This document shows positions 28,405-37,560 of a stretch of DNA of 64,000 bases, piece after piece. The stretch is from Rodentibacter caecimuris. GTDB lineage: Bacteria > Pseudomonadota > Gammaproteobacteria > Enterobacterales > Pasteurellaceae. The stretch spans positions 19,774 to 83,773 of the forward strand of contig MLAA01000040.1 of NCBI GenBank assembly GCA_001998905.1, read 5' to 3'. The position numbers and the translations under genes were made by a program. The notes below the pieces were generated by a model. The model had not been told where the DNA came from, did no database searches, and worked only from the letters and a program-made list of their open reading frames with translations. The stretch's first letter is position 1. Each line of letters starts with the position of its first letter.

Positions 28405-29817
28405 ATGTTTCCTTGGCAGCAATATGCAAATTCCTCTTCTTTAAAGGCTAATATTGCTTTGCTCGATGAGCATGGCAATATTTTTACTTGGCGACAAATT
28501 GCCGATAGTGTAAATCAATTTGCAAGGTTATTAACAATACAAGGTGTACAATCCGGTTCGGGTGTCGCGTTGTACGGAAAAAATAGTGTTGAGTTTGTAT
28601 TTATCTATTTAGCGGCAATACAAATTGGGGCGAGAGTTTTGGGGATAAATCCGGCATTTTCTATCGAAAAAATGCAGCAGATTTGTCAGAATTATCAAGT
28701 CGGTTTTTATTTTTCTCCTGAAATCAATGAAACTTTCCCAAATTTGACCGCACTTTCCCTGTCTATTCGGCTAGAAAAAACAAAAGTAAGTAATACGCAG
28801 AATGAAAATGAAGAGGTTGTTGATTTTTTACGGCCTGCAACAATGACGTTAACTTCTGGTTCAACAGGGTTACCGAAAGCGGTGGTACATAATATTCGAG
28901 CTCATTTAGATAATGCTCAGGGCGTATGTAAGTTAATGCGTTTCGAGCCTGACTGCTCATGGTTGCTGTCATTGCCGTTATATCATGTTTCAGGGCAAGG
29001 TATTGTGTGGCGCTGGTTGTATTCAAAAGCGGCATTACATTTACCGAGAGAGGATTTTTATCAATCTGTTTTACAGGCGACACACGCTTCGTTAGTACCA
29101 ACTCAATTACAACGATTACTCAGTTATTTAGCGGAAGAGTCTAAGATAAAACGGATAACGAAGCATATCCTGTTAGGAGGAACCCAAATTCCGGTTGAGC
29201 TGACTCAAAAGTTGAAAGAATACGGTATTCAAAGTTATTCCGGTTATGGTATGACGGAAATGGCATCAACGGTTTTTGCTAAAAGAAGTGATCATTCCGA
29301 CGGCGTTGGTACACCACTGGAAGGACGAGAATATTGTCTGCAAAATGAAGAAATTTGGTTGCGTGGGGCAGGATTAGCAATGGGATATTGGCAAGACGGA
29401 AAAATTTTATCATTGCTTAACTCACAGGGTTGGTTTTCAACCAAAGACCTAGGGAAATGGATCGATAATGAATTATTCATTGTTGGGCGTTTGGATAATC
29501 AATTTATTTCAGGTGGGGAAAATATTCAGCCGGAAGAAATTGAAAATGTGATTTCTCGATCTGGATTGGTAAAACAGATTTTTGTTCTACCGATTGAGGA
29601 TACCGAATTTGGACAACGTCCGGTGGCATTGGTTGAATTTATCGAACAATTTAGCCAAAGAGCGGTCGAAAATTTGCGTGTTTTTTTACAATCTCGAATT
29701 GAACGTTTTAAACAACCGATTGCTTATTATCCGTTGCCACAAAATGTACATAAGGGTGCGATTAAAATTTCCCGTAATAGATTAAAAGATTGGCTTGCTA
29801 ATCAGCCGAAAAGATAG
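28405..29817 (+). CDS. menE: o-Succinylbenzoate-CoA ligase
   Basis: This 470-residue adenylate-forming enzyme activates o-succinylbenzoate with CoA in menaquinone synthesis. It has the AMP-binding TLTSGSTGLPKAVVHN, GYGMTEMAST and the C-terminal hinge region (STKDLGKW, GRLDNQFISGGENIQPEEIE). The other menaquinone genes are not in the window, so it is a satellite locus. It starts 5 bases after seqA. The MenE assignment over other acyl-CoA ligases rests on resemblance and on the seqA-menE-mscK-aroC order known from H. influenzae. Confidence 0.88.
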   Translation: MFPWQQYANSSSLKANIALLDEHGNIFTWRQIADSVNQFARLLTIQGVQSGSGVALYGKNSVEFVFIYLAAIQIGARVLGINPAFSIEKMQQICQNYQVGFYFSPEINETFPNLTALSLSIRLEKTKVSNTQNENEEVVDFLRPATMTLTSGSTGLPKAVVHNIRAHLDNAQGVCKLMRFEPDCSWLLSLPLYHVSGQGIVWRWLYSKAALHLPREDFYQSVLQATHASLVPTQLQRLLSYLAEESKIKRITKHILLGGTQIPVELTQKLKEYGIQSYSGYGMTEMASTVFAKRSDHSDGVGTPLEGREYCLQNEEIWLRGAGLAMGYWQDGKILSLLNSQGWFSTKDLGKWIDNELFIVGRLDNQFISGGENIQPEEIENVISRSGLVKQIFVLPIEDTEFGQRPVALVEFIEQFSQRAVENLRVFLQSRIERFKQPIAYYPLPQNVHKGAIKISRNRLKDWLANQPKR

Positions 29818-29829
29818 TTAAGGAAACTT

Positions 29830-32800
29830 ATGAAATTACGTCATTTACTTAGTGTTTTATTTTTAGCTTTTTGGGGGAGCTCGGCTTATGCTAATCAGCC
29901 GGCCGAAGCGAATTTGCAAGAGCAATTAAGTGAAGTCCCAAAAATAGAAGATAGAGAGGTGAAAACCGCACTGATTGAGGGGGGAGAAAAGACCTCAGAT
30001 CTTGCAAAACAGATTACTGACGAACAGCAAAAAGTAGCGAATTTACAAAAATTGCTAGATAGCGTAAATAAAGAAATTGAAAAAAATAATGTAGAAACCC
30101 AAGCGCTAAAAAAACAAACTGAGCAATTTAATGCACAAGATTATGCTAAACAGTTCTCAGAAAATTTGGATACCGCATTGACCGAATTATTAGCTAAACA
30201 ACGGAAAACCCAAGAGAAGCAAGCCGAAGTTAATGCCTTGATTAGTGCTCAAAATACTGTATTTGAGCGTTCTCAAACTCAATTAGCTGACAATGCAAAA
30301 CGAAGTCAAACACTAAATACATTGATTGCGGCTAGTTCCGAAAAAACAAACTTACTACAACAATATCGGCTTGAATTAAAATTAATTGAACTAAAAAATA
30401 GCTATATCCATGATTTGTTAAAAAATAATGATCAATTAGGTATTTTATATCAAAGTCGTTTTAATCTACTCAATGAAACCATGCAGTTACAGCAAAAGCA
30501 GGTTTTGGCATTACAAGAAAGTATTAATCAAAAAAATCTTAAACAAACACAAAATCAAGTTGAACAAGCTCAACAACAATTACAGAATGCTGGAGAGAAT
30601 AGCTATATTCAAGATGAGCTGGATCGTAATACAAAGTTAAGCCAGCATTTATTACAACAAACAGAAAAAACCAATACCTTAACCCAAGATGAGTTGAGAA
30701 TTCGTAATGTATTGGATAATTTAACGCAAGCGCAGCGTACTATTGATGAGCAAATAAGTGCATTACAAGGAACATTGGTACTTTCCCGTATTATTCAACA
30801 GCAAAAACAACGTTTACCAACAAATTTGAATATTCAAGGATTAGCTAAACAGATTGCTGATTTACGGGTACAAATTTTTGATATGACTCAACGTCGTAAT
30901 GAACTTTATGATCTTGATGCTTATATTCAAAAAGTTGAACAAGAAAATGGAAAGAATTTTACTACGGACGAAAAGACGCAGGTTAAAAGTTTATTGACCG
31001 AACGTCGTAAAATGGCATCCGATCTTATTGCTTCATTAAATAATCAACTTAACCTAGCATTAAAATTAGAGTTAACACAGCAACAAATTACCCAAATTAG
31101 CGATCAGATTCAATCAAAACTCGATCAACAAAGTTTCTGGGTAAAAAGTAATAATCCGATTGATTTGGATTGGATCAAAGAGTTCCCTCATATGTTTTTT
31201 GCTCAACTGGATGGAATGAAGAAAAAATTGGATTTCCAAACCAATTATGAGGATTTAAGTTATCTATTAACTATTGTTGTACTATTATCGCTTATAGGCG
31301 GGATTGTTTTTAAATTTAAAGAGCGAATTAAAAATCGTTTAATCACGATTAATGGTGAGATCAATTTACTAAATAAGGATAGTCAATGGCATACGCCAAT
31401 TGCTTTATTGTTAACGGCAATTCTAGCTTTACCGAGTACTTTATGGTTTTTAGCAATTTGTCAATTAATCGGCTTTTTCTTTTTCCGCTATCCATTGGAA
31501 TTTAGTCAATGGGCATTTAGTATGGCGATTTATTGGTGGTTCTTTAGTTTTATACTCGCATTATTCCGTCCACAGGGAATTGCGGTTCGACATTTTGGGT
31601 TTTCACAGCAAAGCGTTGCAACTTTCCGTTCTGTCGGTCGGCGGATTATTATTGCTTCCGTCCTATTGCTGAATACTTCGGTATTAAGTAGTGCGGTAGA
31701 GAATGGTTTAGCAAATGATGTTTTGGGTGAGCTAAATACCATTGCGGCGTTGATTTTTTGTATTTTTATTATTATTCCGCGCTTTAATAATGCAATGGTT
31801 ACTTATAAAAATGAAGAATTAAAGAATAAAGAGACGGCGTTATTTAAATTAGTTCATTTGTTGCTACCGCTTTTACCGATAGGTTTAATTGTGTTAGTGG
31901 TTTTAGGCTATTACTACACTGCATTAAATCTTATTAAACATGGCATTAATACTTATATGGCTTGGATGCTATGGTCTATTGCTCGCCATACAATTTATCG
32001 AGGTATTTCAGTTTCGTCTCGCCGTTTAGCGCGTCGTCGTTTATTGGAAAAGAGAGAGAAAAAGCTATCGGAACAAAATGACGGTACGCCTTCTGACGAT
32101 TCGGTAGTACTCAGCGATCAAGAGGAAGGAATTGCTTTAAATGATGTTCGTAGTCAATTCCAACGATTTGCTGATCTATTTATTTGGACTGCATTAATCG
32201 CTGTGTTCTATGATGTCTGGTCAGATTTATTGACAGTGGCAAGCTATTTACAAGGCGTATCTCTATGGCAACAAGTAACGACGACTGACGCAGGCACGGT
32301 GGTGGAAACCGTAACTTTATTTAATTTATTAGTCGCGTTATTGATTGTTATCATTACTTATGTATTAGTCAGAAATATTGCGGGTATCTTAGAAGTAGTG
32401 GTCTATTCGCGTATTAAATTATCGCAAGGTACACCTTATACTATTAATACTCTATTAACCTACACTTTTATTGCTATTGGCGGTGCGTTAGCATTTTCCA
32501 CCTTGGGAATATCATGGTCCAAATTACAATGGTTATTTGCAGCACTATCGTTAGGTATCGGTTTTGGTATGCAGGAGATTTTTGCGAACTTTGTTTCGGG
32601 AATTATCCTGTTATTTGAACGGCCGATTCGAGTTGGCGATACGGTAACAATCAATGGTGTATCTGGTACGGTAGCAAAAATTCGCATTCGTGCAATTACA
32701 TTGATCGATTTTGATCGTAAAGAAGTCATTGTACCGAATAAATCTTTTGTTACTGGGCAAGTTATAAACTGGGCGTTATCTAATACGGTTACTCGTGTAG

Positions 32801-33126
32801 TGATTACTGTCGGAGTGGCTTACGGCTCTAATTTGGAATTGGTAAGACAACTGTTATTGCAAGCTGCACAAGAACAGCCGACGGTATTAAAAGAGCCGGA
32901 GCCGAGAGCCTTTTTCTTGAGTTTTGGTGCTAGCACATTGGATCACGAATTACGAGTATATGTAGGGCAGGTTGCTGACCGTACTAGTACAACAGATGCA
33001 CTAAATCGTCGTATTAATGAATTATTTGCAGAAAATAATATAGATATTGCATTTAATCAGCTTGATGTTTTCATTAAAAATCAAGATACAGGGGCAGAAA
33101 TGCCGCTTATTAGTGTAAATAATTAA
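29830..33126 (+). CDS. mscK: MscK/KefA-type mechanosensitive channel
   Basis: This 1098-residue protein has a signal peptide (MKLRHLL...SSAYA), a long periplasmic coiled-coil region (about 25-460, very rich in Gln, Lys and Glu), then many transmembrane segments from about 475, and a C-terminal MscS core domain (about 890-1080). The pore-lining helix region and the MscS signature GIGFGMQEIFANFVSGIILLFERPI are clear. It protects the cell against hypo-osmotic shock by releasing solutes. Length fits MscK-type channels (about 1100 residues). It sits 12 bases after menE and 9 bases before aroC, suggesting one operon. Confidence 0.92.
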   Translation: MKLRHLLSVLFLAFWGSSAYANQPAEANLQEQLSEVPKIEDREVKTALIEGGEKTSDLAKQITDEQQKVANLQKLLDSVNKEIEKNNVETQALKKQTEQFNAQDYAKQFSENLDTALTELLAKQRKTQEKQAEVNALISAQNTVFERSQTQLADNAKRSQTLNTLIAASSEKTNLLQQYRLELKLIELKNSYIHDLLKNNDQLGILYQSRFNLLNETMQLQQKQVLALQESINQKNLKQTQNQVEQAQQQLQNAGENSYIQDELDRNTKLSQHLLQQTEKTNTLTQDELRIRNVLDNLTQAQRTIDEQISALQGTLVLSRIIQQQKQRLPTNLNIQGLAKQIADLRVQIFDMTQRRNELYDLDAYIQKVEQENGKNFTTDEKTQVKSLLTERRKMASDLIASLNNQLNLALKLELTQQQITQISDQIQSKLDQQSFWVKSNNPIDLDWIKEFPHMFFAQLDGMKKKLDFQTNYEDLSYLLTIVVLLSLIGGIVFKFKERIKNRLITINGEINLLNKDSQWHTPIALLLTAILALPSTLWFLAICQLIGFFFFRYPLEFSQWAFSMAIYWWFFSFILALFRPQGIAVRHFGFSQQSVATFRSVGRRIIIASVLLLNTSVLSSAVENGLANDVLGELNTIAALIFCIFIIIPRFNNAMVTYKNEELKNKETALFKLVHLLLPLLPIGLIVLVVLGYYYTALNLIKHGINTYMAWMLWSIARHTIYRGISVSSRRLARRRLLEKREKKLSEQNDGTPSDDSVVLSDQEEGIALNDVRSQFQRFADLFIWTALIAVFYDVWSDLLTVASYLQGVSLWQQVTTTDAGTVVETVTLFNLLVALLIVIITYVLVRNIAGILEVVVYSRIKLSQGTPYTINTLLTYTFIAIGGALAFSTLGISWSKLQWLFAALSLGIGFGMQEIFANFVSGIILLFERPIRVGDTVTINGVSGTVAKIRIRAITLIDFDRKEVIVPNKSFVTGQVINWALSNTVTRVVITVGVAYGSNLELVRQLLLQAAQEQPTVLKEPEPRAFFLSFGASTLDHELRVYVGQVADRTSTTDALNRRINELFAENNIDIAFNQLDVFIKNQDTGAEMPLISVNN

Positions 33127-33135
33127 AGAGGAAAC

Positions 33136-34218
33136 ATGGCAGGAAATACAATAGGACAACTTTTCCGAGTTACAACTTTCGGTGAATCGCACGGAATCGC
33201 ATTGGGTTGTATCGTGGATGGTATACCACCCAATATGGAATTATCAGAGGCGGATATTCAGCCGGATTTAGATCGCCGTAAACCCGGTTCTTCTCGTTAT
33301 ACAACTCCGCGCCGTGAGGATGATGAAGTTCAAATTCTATCTGGTGTTTTTGAAGGAAAAACGACCGGAACTAGTATTGGTATGATCATTAAAAATGCAG
33401 ATCAGCGTTCACAGGATTATGGGGAAATAAAAGATCGTTATCGTCCCGGACATGCGGATTTTACCTATCAACAAAAATATGGTATTAGAGATTACCGTGG
33501 TGGTGGGCGTTCATCGGCGAGAGAAACCGCAATGCGGGTTGCTGCAGGAGCGATTGCTAAAAAATACCTGCGGGAGCAATTTGGTATTGAAATCGGTGGT
33601 TATTTATCACAAATCGGTGCAGTAGAAATTAATCCCCAAACAGTTGTAGATATTAATAGAATCGATTGGAAACAAGTAAATAGCAATCCATTTTTCTGTC
33701 CGGATCAAAGTGCGGTAGAAAAATTTGATGAATTAATCCGAGAGTTGAAAAAAAGTGGGGATTCGATTGGAGCAAAATTAACCGTTATAGCTAACAATGT
33801 TCCAGTAGGGTTGGGAGAGCCGGTATTTGATCGCTTAGATGCGGATTTAGCTCACGCCTTAATGGGAATTAATGCGGTTAAAGCAGTAGAAATTGGAGAC
33901 GGTTTTTCTGTGATCGAACAAAAAGGTTCTCAACACCGTGATGAAATGACTCCGCAGGGATTTTGTTCTAACCATTCAGGAGGAATTTTAGGTGGTATTA
34001 GTACGGGGCAACCGATTATCGCTACGATTGCACTGAAACCGACATCTAGCATAATGGTTCCCGGAAAAACGGTCAGTGTACAAAATGAGCAAGTGGATAT
34101 TATTACAAAAGGTCGTCATGATCCTTGTGTTGGAATTCGAGCCGTACCGATTGCAGAAGCAATGGTTGCCATTGTGCTATTAGATCATCTCTTGCGTTTT
34201 AAAGCTCAATGTAAATAA
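33136..34218 (+). CDS. aroC: Chorismate synthase
   Basis: This 360-residue enzyme makes chorismate from EPSP, the last common step to aromatic amino acids, folate and quinones. Family motifs visible include GESHG near the N-terminus, [30 protein letters not shown] in pieces, and [18 protein letters not shown] near the C-terminus. It requires reduced FMN. It has an AGAGGAA ribosome site. It precedes mepA, as in other gammaproteobacteria. An uptake signal lies within the coding region near 33710. Confidence 0.97.
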   Translation: MAGNTIGQLFRVTTFGESHGIALGCIVDGIPPNMELSEADIQPDLDRRKPGSSRYTTPRREDDEVQILSGVFEGKTTGTSIGMIIKNADQRSQDYGEIKDRYRPGHADFTYQQKYGIRDYRGGGRSSARETAMRVAAGAIAKKYLREQFGIEIGGYLSQIGAVEINPQTVVDINRIDWKQVNSNPFFCPDQSAVEKFDELIRELKKSGDSIGAKLTVIANNVPVGLGEPVFDRLDADLAHALMGINAVKAVEIGDGFSVIEQKGSQHRDEMTPQGFCSNHSGGILGGISTGQPIIATIALKPTSSIMVPGKTVSVQNEQVDIITKGRHDPCVGIRAVPIAEAMVAIVLLDHLLRFKAQCK

Positions 34219-34293
34219 TGATTCTACTTTCTTGCAAAAGAAGGAAAAATGGGATTGAGTAAATAACCTTAATAATTTAGACGTAACATAAGT

Positions 34294-35160
34294 ATGAATC
34301 TCCTAAAATATCTCATATTAACAACCACAATGCTAAGTACATTTTTTAGTCTATCAACTCAAGCATCACCAGAACAATGGCAAAAGGTAAAACGTCCTAT
34401 TCCGAGTAATTCCGGCGGTGCAATGCCGATCGGAAGTTATAGTAACGGTTGTATTATTGGAGCAGAAGCGATGCCTGCACAAGGTGAGGGTTTTCAGGTT
34501 ATCCGAATGAATAAAAATCGTTATTACGGCCATCCAGAAATGATTGATTATTTAAAACGGCTAGGACGAAAAGTAAAGAATGCAGGAATGCCAACCATGT
34601 TAATTGGCGATATTGCTATGCCGGGAGGGGGGCGTTTTTTGACTGGACATGCTAGCCACCAGATGGGGCTAGACGCAGATATTTGGTTGAAAATGGGTAA
34701 AATGTCGGTACAGGATGCCTTAAATTCGGATGGGAAAGGATTATTGGTAGTGAATCGGGCAAAACAGCGAGTTGATGATAATATTTGGACGATACATCAT
34801 ACCCAGTTAATTCGATTTGCTGCGGAAGATCCTCAAGTTGCACGAATCTTTGTTAATCCGGCAATTAAATTAAAATTGTGCCAAACAGCAGGCACTCATC
34901 GAGGATGGTTACATAAAATTCGTCCTTGGTTCGGACACGATTCGCATTTTCACGTTCGTTTAACTTGTCCAAAAGGTGCTACATATTGTGAAAATCAAAC
35001 TCCGATACCTGCTGGAGATGGTTGTGGAGAAGAGTTGTACTCTTGGTTCGAATCGAAGAAACCGACAATGGGAGGGAATAAGCTGACAGTCCGTCCACCA
35101 GAACCTTTTTTATGCCAGCAGGTATTAGCTTCACCTAATCGACACGAATGGATGGAGTAA
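34294..35160 (+). CDS. mepA: Penicillin-insensitive murein endopeptidase MepA
   Basis: This 288-residue metallopeptidase cuts D-Ala-meso-DAP crosslinks and is not blocked by beta-lactams. A signal peptide (MNLLKYLILTTT...STQASPEQ) directs it to the periplasm. The active-site segments GHASHQMGLDADIWL and WFGHDSHFHVRLTCP carry the zinc-binding His and Asp residues. Its stop codon overlaps the next start by one base (TAATG). Length matches the family. Confidence 0.95.
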   Translation: MNLLKYLILTTTMLSTFFSLSTQASPEQWQKVKRPIPSNSGGAMPIGSYSNGCIIGAEAMPAQGEGFQVIRMNKNRYYGHPEMIDYLKRLGRKVKNAGMPTMLIGDIAMPGGGRFLTGHASHQMGLDADIWLKMGKMSVQDALNSDGKGLLVVNRAKQRVDDNIWTIHHTQLIRFAAEDPQVARIFVNPAIKLKLCQTAGTHRGWLHKIRPWFGHDSHFHVRLTCPKGATYCENQTPIPAGDGCGEELYSWFESKKPTMGGNKLTVRPPEPFLCQQVLASPNRHEWME

Positions 35161-35927
35161 TGATAGAATTTAGTTTGCAACTGTTTATTTTGCTGTTTCT
35201 AGTTGCCTTTATTGCTGGGTTTATTGATGCGATGGCTGGCGGTGGTGGCTTAATTACTATTCCTGCCTTGATGATGACGGGCATATCACCGGCAATTGCG
35301 TTAGGTACAAATAAATTGCAGGCTTGTGGCGGCTCATTTGCGGCCAGTTTCTATTTTTTACGGCAAAGAGCAGTCAATTTGCGAGAAGTTTGGCTACTCA
35401 TTTTAATGACTTTCATTGGTTCCGTTTGTGGCACAATACTAATTCAATCTGTTGATAGCGGGTTAATAAAAAAAGCCTTGCCGTTTCTAGTATTGGCGAT
35501 TGGTTTATATTTTTTATTTACACCGAAATTAGGTGAAAAAGATCGTCAGAAACGTATTTCCTATCCTGTTTTTGCCTTTAGTGCGGGGATTGGTATAGGG
35601 TTTTATGACGGATTTTTCGGACCAGGTACTGGATCTATGCTAAGTTTAGCATTTGTAACCCTATTAGGCTTTAATCTTACCAAAGCGACAGCACACGCTA
35701 AGGTGCTAAATCTCACATCTAATGTTGCTTCGCTAATTTTCTTTTTTATTGGTGGAAAAATTATTTGGTCTTTGGGTCTAGTTATGATGGCAGGGCAAAT
35801 TCTAGGCGCATATTGGGGGGCGAAAATGGTATTGTCTAAAGGTAAAACCTTAATTCGCCCTCTGGTTGTAATAATGTCATTAATGATGACAATAAAAATA
35901 GCATATGAACAGGGCTGGTTCGGTTAA
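35160..35927 (+). CDS. TSUP (TauE/SafE, YfcA-like) membrane permease
   Basis: This 255-residue membrane protein has about seven hydrophobic helices. It carries the repeated TSUP features GFIDAMAGGGGLITIPALMMTGISPAIALGTNK and GFYDGFFGPGTGSMLS. TSUP proteins move sulfonates or other small anions; the substrate here is not known. It starts 1 base inside mepA (TAATG) with GGAG close upstream, so I use ATG 35160 instead of 35148. E. coli yfcA also sits beside mepA. Confidence 0.88.
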   Translation: MIEFSLQLFILLFLVAFIAGFIDAMAGGGGLITIPALMMTGISPAIALGTNKLQACGGSFAASFYFLRQRAVNLREVWLLILMTFIGSVCGTILIQSVDSGLIKKALPFLVLAIGLYFLFTPKLGEKDRQKRISYPVFAFSAGIGIGFYDGFFGPGTGSMLSLAFVTLLGFNLTKATAHAKVLNLTSNVASLIFFFIGGKIIWSLGLVMMAGQILGAYWGAKMVLSKGKTLIRPLVVIMSLMMTIKIAYEQGWFG

Positions 35928-35951
35928 TTTCATTTCTCAGAATAAAACAAG

Positions 35952-36908
35952 ATGACAAAACAAAACGAAAATATCCGATTAACGGCCAAAGTAGGCTATG
36001 AAGCGCATTGGTCTTGGTCTTATTTATTGCCTCATTATTGGTGTGTTTGGCTTGGTATTATAATTCTTGCCGTATTGGCTTTTATTCCTTATCAATGGCG
36101 CGATAAATTAGCGGCGAAATTAGGGATTATTATTGGAAAAAAGGCTAAGAAACAACGCCATAGAGCTGCGGTTAATTTGCGTTATTGTTTTCCGCATTTA
36201 TCGGAAGTCGAACGTGAACGAGTGATTGATAAAATGTTCATTACCGTAACGCAAGTTATGTTAGGGATCGGTGAAATAGCTTTACGATCCAAAAAACATT
36301 TGCAATCTCGTAGTGAATTTATCGGTTTGGAGTATATTCGACAAGAAAGGGAGGCGGGAAAAAACATTATTTTAATGGTACCGCACGGTTGGGCGATTGA
36401 TGCTTCCGGTATTATTTTGCATACTTATGGAATGCCAATGACTTCTATGTATAATCCTCATCGAAATCCATTAGTTGACTGGTTGTGGACAATGACCCGT
36501 CAACGTTTCGGTGGGAAAATGCACACCCGACAAAATGGTATTAAACCTTTCTTAAACGCAGTTCGTAAAGGAGAAATGGGGTACTATTTACCTGATGAAG
36601 ATTATGGTTCGGAATTAAGTGTTTATGCGGATTTTTTTGCTACCTATAAGGCAACTTTGCCGGGGCTCAATAAAATAGCCAAATTAGCTAAAGCTGTAAT
36701 TGTCCCAATGTTTCCTCGCTATAATGCAGAACAAGGAAAATATGTCATGGAAATTCATCCTCCATTGGTATTAAGCGATGAGCCTCTGCAGTCCGCTCGA
36801 GCAATGAATGAAGCGATCGAGTGTTTTGTTACGCCAAACCCGGAACAATATGTTTGGATTTTACGTTTATTGAAAACGCGGAAAGACAACGAGGATATTT
36901 ATCGTTAA
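35952..36908 (+). CDS. lpxM: Lipid A biosynthesis myristoyltransferase (LpxM/MsbB type)
   Basis: This 318-residue acyltransferase adds a secondary acyl chain to Kdo-lipid A. It has one N-terminal membrane segment (about 28-46) and the catalytic HX4D motif as HGWAIDASG in VPHGWAIDASG; the LpxM-type HGWAID variant supports this paralogue rather than LpxL. It follows mepA and a TSUP gene, the order seen in H. influenzae. Lipid A acylation affects outer-membrane barrier and endotoxin activity. Confidence 0.91.
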   Translation: MTKQNENIRLTAKVGYEAHWSWSYLLPHYWCVWLGIIILAVLAFIPYQWRDKLAAKLGIIIGKKAKKQRHRAAVNLRYCFPHLSEVERERVIDKMFITVTQVMLGIGEIALRSKKHLQSRSEFIGLEYIRQEREAGKNIILMVPHGWAIDASGIILHTYGMPMTSMYNPHRNPLVDWLWTMTRQRFGGKMHTRQNGIKPFLNAVRKGEMGYYLPDEDYGSELSVYADFFATYKATLPGLNKIAKLAKAVIVPMFPRYNAEQGKYVMEIHPPLVLSDEPLQSARAMNEAIECFVTPNPEQYVWILRLLKTRKDNEDIYR

Positions 36909-36990
36909 TCAGTATAATCTATGCTAATATCTGCGCGTTTTAACTTTTGATAAAACGGTTAATATGCTAACCGCACTTTTAGGAAAAAAA

Positions 36991-37533
36991 ATGAACTATC
37001 AACTAGAACTTATTAAATCTTCAATTAAATCTATTCCTAACTATCCCAAAGAAGGGATTATTTTCAGAGATATTACCGGGTTAACGGAATCGCCAGAGGC
37101 ATTTAAAACCTCCGTTGAGCTGCTTGTTGCACAATTTCGGGATAAAGAAATAACTAAAGTGATCGGTACGGAAAGTCGAGGCTTTATTTTTGGTGCGCCG
37201 GTAGCGTTAGCTTTAAATGTGCCTTTTGTTTTAGTCAGAAAACCGGGAAAATTACCTCGTCAAACTATTGCACAAAGTTACCAGCTTGAATATGGGCAAG
37301 ATACGCTTGAGATCCATACTGATTCTATTCAGGCAGGTGATAATGTCTTAATTATTGATGATTTGTTAGCCACAGGCGGAACGGTTGAAGCGACTGTGAA
37401 ATTAGTGGAGCGTCTAAAAGGACAAGTTAAGTATGCTGCTTTTGTGGTTAATTTACCGGAACTTGGTGGCGAGCAACGTTTACGTTCCCTTAATGTCGAA
37501 CCTTTTGCACTAATCGATTTTGAAGGGCATTAA
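36991..37533 (+). CDS. apt: Adenine phosphoribosyltransferase
   Basis: This 180-residue enzyme salvages adenine to AMP with PRPP. It has the family [14 protein letters not shown] segment, [10 protein letters not shown], and the PRPP-binding loop [18 protein letters not shown] chose ATG 36991 with AGGAAAAAAA just upstream; an ATG 27 bases earlier falls on an uptake signal (near 36970) and would add a non-family extension. It precedes dnaX, the common apt-dnaX arrangement. Confidence 0.96.
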   Translation: MNYQLELIKSSIKSIPNYPKEGIIFRDITGLTESPEAFKTSVELLVAQFRDKEITKVIGTESRGFIFGAPVALALNVPFVLVRKPGKLPRQTIAQSYQLEYGQDTLEIHTDSIQAGDNVLIIDDLLATGGTVEATVKLVERLKGQVKYAAFVVNLPELGGEQRLRSLNVEPFALIDFEGH

Positions 37534-37560
37534 TCTCATCAATTCAGAGCAAGGAATCTA